Source: Streptomyces cavernae | GTDB taxonomy: Bacteria > Actinomycetota > Actinomycetes > Streptomycetales > Streptomycetaceae | Assembly: GCF_004023625.1 (NCBI RefSeq) | Contig: NZ_RPDJ01000026.1 | Span: 1 to 64,000, forward strand | Length of the DNA: 64,000 nucleotides | Direction of reading: 5' to 3' | Shown here: piece after piece, positions 25,654-33,220 of the stretch | How positions within the stretch are numbered: the stretch's first letter is position 1 | How the letters are laid out: every line of letters starts with the position of its first letter | The notes under the pieces: generated by a model | Database searches by the model: none | The model's input: the letters and a program-made list of their open reading frames with translations, nothing else | Told to the model about the DNA's origin: nothing | Position numbers and translations under genes: made by a program

Positions 25654-26721
25654 ATGACACCTGTGGATTCCGATCTCGGCGACCGCGTCCTCGGGGGCTG
25701 GCTGGGCCGGATCGCGGGCAACATGCTGGGCAAGCCGGTGGAACAGGGTGACCACTGGACGCGCGAGCGCATCGACCACTACCTGCGGCAGACCGACGCG
25801 CTGCCGCTGACCGACTATCTGCCGCCCCCGACGGCCGGGGTCGACGACTCCGCGCTGCGGCCCGAGTGGCCGGCTTGCGTCCGCGGGCAGATCCACGGCA
25901 GCTGCCGGGACGACGACATCGACTACGCCATCCTCGGCCTGCACCTGCTCGAGACGCACGGCTTCACCTTCAGCACCGAGCAGGTGGGCGATCTGTGGCT
26001 GCTGCGGCTGCCGTACCTGCAGACGTTCACGGCGGAGCGCGCTGCGTACCGCAACCTCGCCAACGGCCTCAAGCCGCCGCTCACCGCCACGTACGACAAC
26101 CCGTACCAGGAGTGGATCGGTGCGCTCATCCGCGCCGACGTCTTCGGCTGGACCTCCCCCGGACTGCCCCGGCGCGCGGCCGCCCTGGCCCGCCGGGACG
26201 CCGTGCTGTCCCACACCGGCAACGGCGTGTACGGGGCGATGTGGGCGGCCGCGCTGATCTCGGCGGCGTTCACCGCGCCCACCGTGCGGCACGCGCTGGA
26301 CACCGCGCTGACGGTGATCCCGGCGAGCAGCCGACTGGCGCGGACCGTGCGCAGGGTCCTCGCGCTGCACGAGACCGGGCTCGGCTGGGAGGAGACGCTG
26401 GCGACGATGGCCAAGGAGACGTCCGGACTCGGCTGGATCCACACCGTGCCGAACGCCGCCGTCCTCACCGCCGGCCTGCTGTACGGCGACGGCGACTTCA
26501 CCCGGACCATCGCACTGACCGTCCGCGGCGGCCTGGACACCGACTCCAACGGTGCGACGGCCGGTTCGGTCGTCGGTGTGCTGTGCGGGGCGGCGGCCGT
26601 CCCGGCCCAGTGGAAGGACCCTTTGGAAGACCGGGTGCGCAGTGCCGTGTTCGGGTTCGACGGGGTACGGATCAGCGAACTGGCGGCAAGGACGGTGGCG
26701 TTGGTGGGTGAGGAGGGCTGA
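25654..26721 (+). CDS. ADP-ribosylglycohydrolase-family protein
   Basis: A 355-residue protein of the ADP-ribosylglycohydrolase (DraG/ARH) fold, which removes ADP-ribose from proteins or small molecules using a binuclear Mg site. Family landmarks: GGWLGRIAGNMLGKPVEQG, the acidic CRDDDIDYAILGLHLLE, TGNGVYGAMWAAALISAAF and the C-terminal metal block RGGLDTDSNGATAGSVVG. The acidic residues of both sites are retained, so it is probably active. The target is unknown. The ATG at 25654 has no clear ribosome site; TACACC 7 bases upstream hints at a leaderless message. Nudix and sirtuin genes follow on the same strand. Confidence 0.88.
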   Translation: MTPVDSDLGDRVLGGWLGRIAGNMLGKPVEQGDHWTRERIDHYLRQTDALPLTDYLPPPTAGVDDSALRPEWPACVRGQIHGSCRDDDIDYAILGLHLLETHGFTFSTEQVGDLWLLRLPYLQTFTAERAAYRNLANGLKPPLTATYDNPYQEWIGALIRADVFGWTSPGLPRRAAALARRDAVLSHTGNGVYGAMWAAALISAAFTAPTVRHALDTALTVIPASSRLARTVRRVLALHETGLGWEETLATMAKETSGLGWIHTVPNAAVLTAGLLYGDGDFTRTIALTVRGGLDTDSNGATAGSVVGVLCGAAAVPAQWKDPLEDRVRSAVFGFDGVRISELAARTVALVGEEG

Positions 26722-26828
26722 CGGTGGCGTCGGTGGGCCGGGACGGGTGACGGCGGCGATGGTGGACCGGGACGGCTGGGTCCGTCGAGCGGACCCGTTA
26801 CCTTTCGGCACCTCGTTACCCTGCCTGA

Positions 26829-27332
26829 GTGACCATCCAAGACTTCGCCACGTACATCGCAGGCCTCCCCCGGGTGCTCGCCGGGGCCGCCGCGCTCATC
26901 CGGGACGACAGCGGGCGGGTGTTGCTCGTGGAGCCCAACTACCGTGCGGGGTGGGCGCTTCCGGGCGGGACCGTCGAGTCGGACGACGGGGAGACCCCCC
27001 GGCAGGGGGCTCGGCGGGAGACGCTCGAGGAGATCGGCCTCGACATCACCCTGGGCGCTCTGCTGGCCGTGGACTGGGTGCACGGCGAGGCCCGACCGCC
27101 TGTGGTCGCCTATCTCTACGACGGCGGCGTCCTCGACGAGAGCGACTTCCAGTCCATCCGCCTCCAGGAGGAGGAACTGCTGTCCTGGCGCCTGGTACCG
27201 CGCGACGAGATCACGGAGTACGTCTCGGTGCCCCTGGGCCACCGGATCCTGGCGGCCCTGGACGTCCTGGCGGAGGGCGGGGGGACGGTGGAGCTGGAGA
27301 ACGGCCACCGGGTGGGCCGGAACGGGGCGTGA
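26829..27332 (+). CDS. Nudix hydrolase
   Basis: A 167-residue hydrolase of nucleoside diphosphates linked to another moiety. The catalytic helix is intact (ETPRQGARRETLEEIGL, matching EX7REUXEEXGU), with the preceding glycine loop PGGTVESDDG two residues longer than consensus. Substrate cannot be deduced; ADP-ribose is attractive because the gene lies between an ADP-ribosylglycohydrolase and a sirtuin, but other Nudix substrates are equally compatible with the motif. GTG start at 26829 is the first in-frame start with good family alignment. Confidence 0.9.
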   Translation: MTIQDFATYIAGLPRVLAGAAALIRDDSGRVLLVEPNYRAGWALPGGTVESDDGETPRQGARRETLEEIGLDITLGALLAVDWVHGEARPPVVAYLYDGGVLDESDFQSIRLQEEELLSWRLVPRDEITEYVSVPLGHRILAALDVLAEGGGTVELENGHRVGRNGA

Positions 27333-27450
27333 GATCCGCGGTGGACCGCGACCGGGACCGTGATGGGCTGCGACGCCCCGCCGGGGGCCGCCGCGGAGCG
27401 GGTCCGATATCCGTTCGCACCGGGCGGACGGGCGTCCTACCCTCGGCCCC

Positions 27451-28191
27451 ATGAGCAAACCCCTCGTCGCGATCCTCAGTGGCGCCGGTATCTCCACCGA
27501 CAGCGGCATTCCGGACTACCGCGGGCCGAACGGGCTGTGGCGGCGGGACCCCGCGGCCGAGAAGCTGGTGACGTACGAGTACTACATGGGGGACCCGGAG
27601 ATCCGCCGGCGCTCGTGGCAGATGCGGCGGAAGAACCGGACGCTGCGGGCGGAGCCCAATGCCGCGCACCTGGCCGTGGCCGAGCTGGAGCGGGCCGGGG
27701 TGCCCGTGCGGGTGCTCACTCAGAACGTGGACGGGCTGCACCAGCGTGCCGGGCTGTCCGCCCGCAAGGTGCTCGAACTGCACGGCAGCGCACGGTCCGT
27801 GGTGTGCACCAAGTGCCATGCGAAGGGCTCCATGGAGGACGCGCTCGCGCGGGTCGAGGCCGGCGAGGACGATCCGCCGTGTCTGGAGTGCGGTGGAATC
27901 CTGAAGTCGGCGACGGTGATGTTCGGTGAGCGGCTCGACCCGGTGGTGCTCGGCGAGGCTGCGGCGATCAGCAAGGCGTGCCAGGTGTTCATCGCGGTCG
28001 GCAGCAGTCTGCAGGTGCAGCCGGCCGCCGGTCTCGCGGGCCTCGCGGCCGACCACGGCGCGCGGCTGATCATCGTCAACGCCGAGCCGACCCCGTACGA
28101 CGACCGCGCCGACGAGATCGTCCGGGAACCGATCGGCACGGCGCTGCCGAAGCTGCTGCGCGGGCTGGCCACCAGGAGCGACGCCCAGTAG
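27451..28191 (+). CDS. NAD-dependent protein deacylase (sirtuin, Sir2/CobB)
   Basis: A 246-residue class III lysine deacylase that uses NAD+ and releases nicotinamide and O-acyl-ADP-ribose. Motifs: GAGISTDSGIPDYRG (NAD site), TQNVDGLH, catalytic His111 in LELHGS, zinc ligands Cys119/Cys122 (CTKC) and Cys144/Cys147 (CLEC), VMFGE, and VGSSLQVQPAAGL. All key residues are present. Streptomyces sirtuins commonly deacetylate acetyl-CoA synthetase. It is separated from the Nudix gene by 118 bases that may hold its own promoter. Confidence 0.93.
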   Translation: MSKPLVAILSGAGISTDSGIPDYRGPNGLWRRDPAAEKLVTYEYYMGDPEIRRRSWQMRRKNRTLRAEPNAAHLAVAELERAGVPVRVLTQNVDGLHQRAGLSARKVLELHGSARSVVCTKCHAKGSMEDALARVEAGEDDPPCLECGGILKSATVMFGERLDPVVLGEAAAISKACQVFIAVGSSLQVQPAAGLAGLAADHGARLIIVNAEPTPYDDRADEIVREPIGTALPKLLRGLATRSDAQ

Positions 28192-28475
28192 GGCCTGTCC
28201 GACGAATCCCGCCGGGCCTGCGACGTCCGGCGCCGCACCTGGCCGCGCGGCAGGGCGCCACCGCGCGGCGGTCTCAGGAAGTTCTCGTCGTCCGTCTCTT
28301 CATCTCTCCACAGCACCGCTGTGCGGGGGCGATCAGAGCTGCCCGTCGTCGTCACCTGAGCGTCCAACAGGTTGGTTGACGGGCGGCAAGCGGCGCGTCG
28401 TGCGGTCGGGGGTGCGGCAGCTCATGAGTATGCCTGCGACAACACGACGTTGGATCACAGAGAAGGACTGCTTGA

Positions 28476-30143
28476 ATGCCCCCACGTGGTCGTGTGAATC
28501 TCCGCTGCCTCGCCATCGGACTTGTGGCGTCGGCCGCGTTTATCCCCTTCGGCGCCTCCGGGTCGGTCAGCGCCGACGATGTGGCGCCGTCCCGGTCGCG
28601 GGTGCTGTCGCAGAGCACGCAGCCGGTTTCGGTCAACCCTGTTCAGGCCAAGGACTTCCGGCCGGCCGTGAAGATGTCGGCAGCCGAGGCCGAAGCCATC
28701 AGGGAGCGGCTGCATGCGAACCGCGAGAAGCTGGCAGCTTCGGTTCCCCAGAAGAACATCGAGGCCCCCCGGACGCCGGCTGCCGCGGCCTCGCACGTGA
28801 GGAAGGGGACGCGCGCTCCGGGCACGCTGGTCATCGGACGGAACAACAAGAACACGGTGGCGAACACCAACACCTGTGGGACCGGCAGCACGCTGGCCGA
28901 GCCGGCCGCGGCGAACGAAGGACCGCACGTCTTCGCCTCCGGCAACCTGTCACATCAGGAGTTCTCCACCAACGGCGGAGCGACCTGGAACTGTGCGTCC
29001 GCGTTCCCGGCCGGGCCCGCCGAGGCGCCGATCCCGTGGGGCGACACGGACGTCGTCTACGACCACTCACGCAGCGTGACGTTCCACAGTGTCATGTACC
29101 TCAACAGCTCCGCGACCAACGGTGTCGTACGCGTCTTCGTCCGCCGCAGCATCCCCGCGGCGGACAACTGCTCGTACACCCTCGACTTCGACCCGAGCGC
29201 GACGAACGTCATCCCCGACTACCCGCACCTGGGCCTGAGCAACGACTTCCTGTACGTCAGCGCCAACCGGGTCAGCCCCACGGCATGGCTCGGCGCGTCG
29301 CTCAGACGACTCAACCTCGACCAGATGGCCTCGTGTGTAGGGGCTTCGGGGAGCTCGGTCAACTTCACGAACGCCGGCGGCCAGCGCGTTCTCGTCCCCG
29401 GACACGGAGCCCGGGACGTCATGTATTTCTCCTGGGTCAACACCCCCACCCAGTGGCGTGTGTTCAGCTGGGCCGACAACTCGGCCAGCGTCCTGTCGAC
29501 GTTCGTCAACGTCGCCTCGATGACCTTCGGGGACGCCGACTGCCGAGGAGGTGCGAACAACACCGACTGGTCGAGTCCGCTCGCGACGGGAATCGTGGGA
29601 TTCAACGTGCGGACCTCCATCGGGAACGACCACGTGAACGTCTGGGTGCCCACGGCCAACGACGCCAGTCACCCGCACGCCTACGTGCGCGGCGCCCGGT
29701 TCCGTGTCGGCAGCAGCCAGAGCGCTCTGTCACTCGTCCAGCAGCCGGAGATCTGGTTCACCGACCAGTGCGCGGGAACGTCGACGACCGGTGTCAACGA
29801 CCGCGGTGACGAGGGACTGGCCATCGCCCTGGGCGGTCGCAAGGGCGGCGGCGGACCCGCCGTCGCCACGGCCATCACCATGAAGGACCAGTTCAGCCCC
29901 GGCCCCGGTGGCTTCTCCTTCACGACCGTGGCCGCTGCCACGCACAACCCCACCAACAACCGCTTCGGTGACTACTTCACGGTCCGCCGGCAGGCACCGT
30001 GCGGTGAGTTCTTCACCACCACCGGATACGGACTCCTCAACGGAACGGCAGTGGCGAACGTCAACTCGCGGTACGTCGAGTTCGGACGCGGCCGGGACGA
30101 GCCCTGCTACCTGGCCTGGAGGAACTCCGTCCCCGCGGCGTGA
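28476..30143 (+). CDS. Large secreted protein of unknown function, sialidase-like repeats
   Basis: A 555-residue exported protein. An N-terminal signal peptide (about 1-34, cleavage near VSA-DD) and a basic/Ala-rich stalk (about 50-110) precede a beta-rich, Asn/Ser/Thr-rich domain. Pieces recall BNR/sialidase propellers: NEGPHVFASGNLSHQEFSTN followed by GGATW, DTDVVYDHS, and near the C terminus NNRFGDYFTVR. Seven or more cysteines could form disulphides. No glycosidase catalytic set can be pointed to, so I do not name an activity. ATG with AGGACTGC upstream. A very stable hairpin lies 24 bases after the stop. Confidence 0.75.
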   Translation: MPPRGRVNLRCLAIGLVASAAFIPFGASGSVSADDVAPSRSRVLSQSTQPVSVNPVQAKDFRPAVKMSAAEAEAIRERLHANREKLAASVPQKNIEAPRTPAAAASHVRKGTRAPGTLVIGRNNKNTVANTNTCGTGSTLAEPAAANEGPHVFASGNLSHQEFSTNGGATWNCASAFPAGPAEAPIPWGDTDVVYDHSRSVTFHSVMYLNSSATNGVVRVFVRRSIPAADNCSYTLDFDPSATNVIPDYPHLGLSNDFLYVSANRVSPTAWLGASLRRLNLDQMASCVGASGSSVNFTNAGGQRVLVPGHGARDVMYFSWVNTPTQWRVFSWADNSASVLSTFVNVASMTFGDADCRGGANNTDWSSPLATGIVGFNVRTSIGNDHVNVWVPTANDASHPHAYVRGARFRVGSSQSALSLVQQPEIWFTDQCAGTSTTGVNDRGDEGLAIALGGRKGGGGPAVATAITMKDQFSPGPGGFSFTTVAAATHNPTNNRFGDYFTVRRQAPCGEFFTTTGYGLLNGTAVANVNSRYVEFGRGRDEPCYLAWRNSVPAA

Positions 30144-30166
30144 ACAGAACGGCTCCGCCACGAACC

Positions 30167-30203
30167 GACCGCGGCCCCCGCCTTCCGGGCGGGGGCCGCG
30201 GTC
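30167..30203. terminator. Bidirectional hairpin between convergent genes
   Basis: 16-bp perfect stem: GACCGCGGCCCCCGCC (30167-30182), 5-base loop, and its complement at 30188-30203. It is placed between the stop of the secreted protein (30143) and that of the convergent lipoprotein gene (30221). It lacks a T run, as is common in Streptomyces terminators. Confidence 0.85.
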
Positions 30204-30220
30204 GTCCCGGCGCCGGGCAG

Positions 30221-30847
30221 TCAGTGGATGGCGAAGACGGGCGAGAAGGCCGCGAGCCGCTCTTCACCTTCTGGTCCGGGGCTCAGCCGGAAGGTGAATT
30301 TCACACGGTAGGTCCCGGGGCCGAGGGCCGGCTGTCTCTCCGGCAGAGCGGCGAAATTTCTGCTGGACGGGTCGAAGGTGACCGTACGCCCGTGCTGCGG
30401 GCCGATCGCCAGGGTGATGGGCGGCCGCATCACCGCGCACGCGAGGAGATCGACCCATTCCGTTCCATGCCCGCGCTGGAGGAAAGCGATGGTGCAGTCG
30501 GTCTTGGAATCCTGCGCGTGGACGGTCCGCTCCAGACCGTTGGCGATCAGGGCGGAGATGACCTGCCCTTCCTCGTAGGCCCTTGCCGAGAGCGTGATGG
30601 TGACCCTGCCGGCGGGTGCGTCCACGCGCTGGCCGGGCCCGTCCCCCGGCAGGGCGGGTGAGGCGGGAGCGGCGGTTTGCGTCGCGGGTGTGACGGTCAC
30701 TTCTGTGGACTCGGCCTTTGGGCCTTGCCGGGAGTCCGACGACGAGGCGCACGCCGCGGCCACGACGACCAGACCGGTCACGACTGCCGCAGTCGGCGCC
30801 GTTCTCGCTGGGCGCATCCGCCTTCGGGCTCTCGCCTTCCCGGTCAC
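30221..30847 (-). CDS. Putative lipoprotein, unknown function
   Basis: A 208-residue protein with a basic N terminus (KARARRRMRPAR), a hydrophobic stretch and a lipobox-like VAAACASSS, predicting lipid attachment at the Cys near residue 33. A Pro/Ala/Thr linker leads to a compact beta-rich domain (about 85-205) resembling secreted immunoglobulin-like modules: RVTITLSARAYEEGQVISAL ... LGPGTYRVKFTFRL. No enzyme motif is visible. Start is uncertain (30847, or 30817 closer to the signal). It is downstream of and co-oriented with the subtilase gene, but a 49-base hairpin lies between them. Confidence 0.7.
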   Translation of the reverse strand: MTGKARARRRMRPARTAPTAAVVTGLVVVAAACASSSDSRQGPKAESTEVTVTPATQTAAPASPALPGDGPGQRVDAPAGRVTITLSARAYEEGQVISALIANGLERTVHAQDSKTDCTIAFLQRGHGTEWVDLLACAVMRPPITLAIGPQHGRTVTFDPSSRNFAALPERQPALGPGTYRVKFTFRLSPGPEGEERLAAFSPVFAIH

Positions 30848-30899
30848 AGCACCAGCGTAGGTCTCCCGAGGTCCGCAAGCGCGGGAAGCACAGCGGGGA

Positions 30900-30948
30900 C
30901 GACGCGACGGTGGCCCCCGCCCGGAAGGCGGGGGCCACCGTCGCGTCG
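30900..30948 (-). terminator. Very stable hairpin terminator after the subtilase gene
   Basis: A perfect stem of about 22 bp (left arm 30900-30921, right arm 30927-30948) with a 5-base loop CGGAA. It begins 14 bases downstream of the subtilase stop on the minus strand and precedes the lipoprotein gene. No T run. Confidence 0.88.
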
Positions 30949-30961
30949 CACCGGACGGGGA

Positions 30962-32236
30962 TCAGAACCCGGAAACGTCGAGCAGCGGTTCCTGGATGTT
31001 GTCGTCGTCCTGGGACGGCCAGATCCAGTCCTTGGATCCGGCGGCCTGCAGGGCCGCCTTCACCTGGGCCGGGCTGGCTCCCGGATGGGTGGCCTTGTAG
31101 AGGGCGGCGCCACCGGCCGCGTGCGGAGCGGCCATCGAGGTGCCGGAGATGGTGTTGTAGCCCCCGAACCGCCAGGTGGAGTAGATGCACACACCCGGAG
31201 CGATCAGGTCGACGTCCGCACCGTGGTTGGAGAAGTTCGCGAAGGTGTCGTCCTGGTCGGTGTAGCCGCAGCTCGTCGACTTGCCGAGACCACCCGGTTT
31301 GCCGTCGGAGTCGGCCAGGGCGCTGACCGTGATCACCTCGTCGTACGCGGCCGGCACCATCTTCGCGGCGTCCTGGTTGTCGTTGCCCGCGGCCACGACG
31401 TAGGTGACGCCCCGCGCCACCGAGTTGCAGATCGCCTCGTGCATCGGGTCGTTGTTGGTCTTCCCGCAGTTCCCGTCGTCGGTGCCCGCGCCGCCGAGGC
31501 TCATGTTGACGACCTCGATCTCGTCGGCGTGCTCGGTGACGTAGTCGATGCCGCAGATGACCTCCGAGGTGCTGCCGCTGCCCAACGGGCTCAGCACGCG
31601 TACCGGCCACAGCCGGGCACCCGGCGCCACACCGACGACGCCGCTGCTGTTGTCCAGGGCCCCGATGGTGCCCGCGACGTGCGTGCCGTGACCGTGGAAG
31701 TCGTCCGGGGGCAGGAAGTCCCAGCCCAGCCAGCAGTTCTTGCCACCCTCCTGGTAGACGTTGAGGTCGCGGTGTTTCAGGGAGATTCCGGTGTCGATGA
31801 CCGCGACGTCCACATTCACGCGCTGGTCGATACCGTCGATGGCCGCCGTGGGGCTCTTCTCCGTCCCCACCCGGGCGACACCCGTCGGCGTCGGCTGGGC
31901 GGCGGTCGCGTGCACCGGCCGGTCGGGCTGCACGGAACGTACGCGTGGGTCCTTGGCGACTTCGGCGGCCGCCTCGGGACTCATCGACGCCGCATAGCCG
32001 TTGAGGGCGTGGCGGTACACGTGCCGAACCTTGGCGCCCACGGCGTCGGCGTGCTCGGCGGCCACCGTGGCTGCGTTCGCCTGGAAATCGCCCGTCGCCT
32101 CGGTGTCGAGGGACACGATGTACCGGTCGGTGGTCTGGTCGGACTTCGTGGTGACTGGGGCTGGAGCTGCCGCGGACGCGGCGGGAGCCGACGCCAGCAC
32201 CAGCGCAAGGAGCGTCGCGCCGATGATCTTGTTCAT
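30962..32236 (-). CDS. Secreted S8 serine peptidase (subtilase) with I9 propeptide
   Basis: A 424-residue exported subtilisin-like protease. Signal peptide 1-23 (MNKIIGATLLALVLASAPAA...), inhibitor-I9 propeptide (about 36-110, RYIVSLD ... VRSVQPDRPVHA), then the catalytic domain with Asp148 (AVIDTGIS), His183 (HGHGTHVAG) and Ser367 (GTSMAAPH), plus the oxyanion Asn in AAGNDN. The propeptide should be cleaved after export. The ATG at 32236 has GAAAGG upstream and begins the signal peptide. There is no transmembrane tail, so it is not a mycosin. Confidence 0.95.
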   Translation of the reverse strand: MNKIIGATLLALVLASAPAASAAAPAPVTTKSDQTTDRYIVSLDTEATGDFQANAATVAAEHADAVGAKVRHVYRHALNGYAASMSPEAAAEVAKDPRVRSVQPDRPVHATAAQPTPTGVARVGTEKSPTAAIDGIDQRVNVDVAVIDTGISLKHRDLNVYQEGGKNCWLGWDFLPPDDFHGHGTHVAGTIGALDNSSGVVGVAPGARLWPVRVLSPLGSGSTSEVICGIDYVTEHADEIEVVNMSLGGAGTDDGNCGKTNNDPMHEAICNSVARGVTYVVAAGNDNQDAAKMVPAAYDEVITVSALADSDGKPGGLGKSTSCGYTDQDDTFANFSNHGADVDLIAPGVCIYSTWRFGGYNTISGTSMAAPHAAGGAALYKATHPGASPAQVKAALQAAGSKDWIWPSQDDDNIQEPLLDVSGF

Positions 32237-32651
32237 CCGGACCTTTCTCAGGGGCGAGGGGCGGCAGCCGACCGGGGACGGGTGGGCCCCTCGGTTCGTC
32301 GATGCGGGGGTCGCCGCCGCCAGGGCACACCCAGAGGTAACAGGTCCGCATGGAGCACGGCCGTCCGACATCCGGCGATCACCGGATTCCCTGACGTCCT
32401 GTCAGCCGTGCGGCGGAGCCGCCCTCCCGGAGCGGCGGGCCTTCCGTCACCCGCTCCCCGCCGTCCCTCCGCGGCACGTAGCCGTCGGCCCGCCGCTCCC
32501 AACCCACCACTCCCGGCCCGCCGCTCGCCGCCTGGCCGGGGGAAGGTTGCGCCGCCGGGCCGTTCGCCGCTCGCCCTCGCCGTTCGCCGCTCGCCGTTCG
32601 CCGCTCGTCGTTCGTCCCTCGCCGTTCGTCCCTCGCCGTTCGCGCTCGCCA
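32237..32651. repeat. Intergenic region with degenerate TCGCCGT/TCGCCGC array
   Basis: 415 bases between the subtilase start and the ogt stop. Positions about 32570-32646 are an array of 7-base units (TCGCCGT, TCGCCGC, TCGTCGT, TCGTCCC), often paired as 14-mers. The rest holds the upstream region of the subtilase; I see no clear promoter hexamers. No coding sequence fits. Confidence 0.6.
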
Positions 32652-33146
32652 CTACCGCGGGGCCAGTCCTCGTTCGAAGTCCAGCAGTCGCTGCTTGCGG
32701 TCCAGGCCGCCGCCGTACCCGGTCAGACTGCCGTCGGCGCCCACGACCCGGTGGCAGGGCACGATGATGCCGATGGGGTTCCTGCCGTTGGCCAGCCCCA
32801 CCGCACGTGAGGCGCCGGGATTGCCCAGGGCCCGGGCCAGTTCGCCGTAGGACCGGGTCTCGCCGTAGGGGATGCGCCTCAGTTGCTCCCAGACACTGCG
32901 CTGGAACGGGGTGCCGATCATGCCGAGCGGGACCGTGAACTCCACGAGCTCGCCCGCGAAGTAGGACCGCAGTTGGGCGGTGGTCTCGGCGAAGGGGGTG
33001 TCGTCGCGGTCGCCGAAGTTCTCTTCCGGGGGGCGGTGGCGTTGGCCGGCCATGTAGAGGCCGCAGAGGACTCCGTCGGAAGCGACGAGGGTGAGAGGGC
33101 CGTACGGGCTGTCGATGACCGTGTGTTGTTTCATCTTCTGCTTCAT
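32652..33146 (-). CDS. ogt: Methylated-DNA-protein-cysteine S-methyltransferase
   Basis: A 164-residue suicide repair protein that takes methyl groups from O6-methylguanine onto Cys131 in the IVPCHRVVG motif. Other family blocks: TPFQRSVWEQLRRIPYGETR, SYGELARALGNPGASRAVG (helix-turn-helix and Arg finger) and NPIGII. It is downstream of the Ada-AlkA gene on the same strand. The start is uncertain: ATG 33146 matches family length, but ATG 33224 overlaps the upstream stop by 4 bases and would add 26 residues with coupling. Together the two genes cover phosphotriester, N3-alkyl and O6-alkyl damage. Confidence 0.93.
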   Translation of the reverse strand: MKQKMKQHTVIDSPYGPLTLVASDGVLCGLYMAGQRHRPPEENFGDRDDTPFAETTAQLRSYFAGELVEFTVPLGMIGTPFQRSVWEQLRRIPYGETRSYGELARALGNPGASRAVGLANGRNPIGIIVPCHRVVGADGSLTGYGGGLDRKQRLLDFERGLAPR

Positions 33147-33220
33147 GGAGTGGCTGCCGGGTGGGTTCGTTGGTGGGGTGGTTGTGAAGGGCTGACCGGT
33201 GGAGGGCAGGCTGTCGACGC

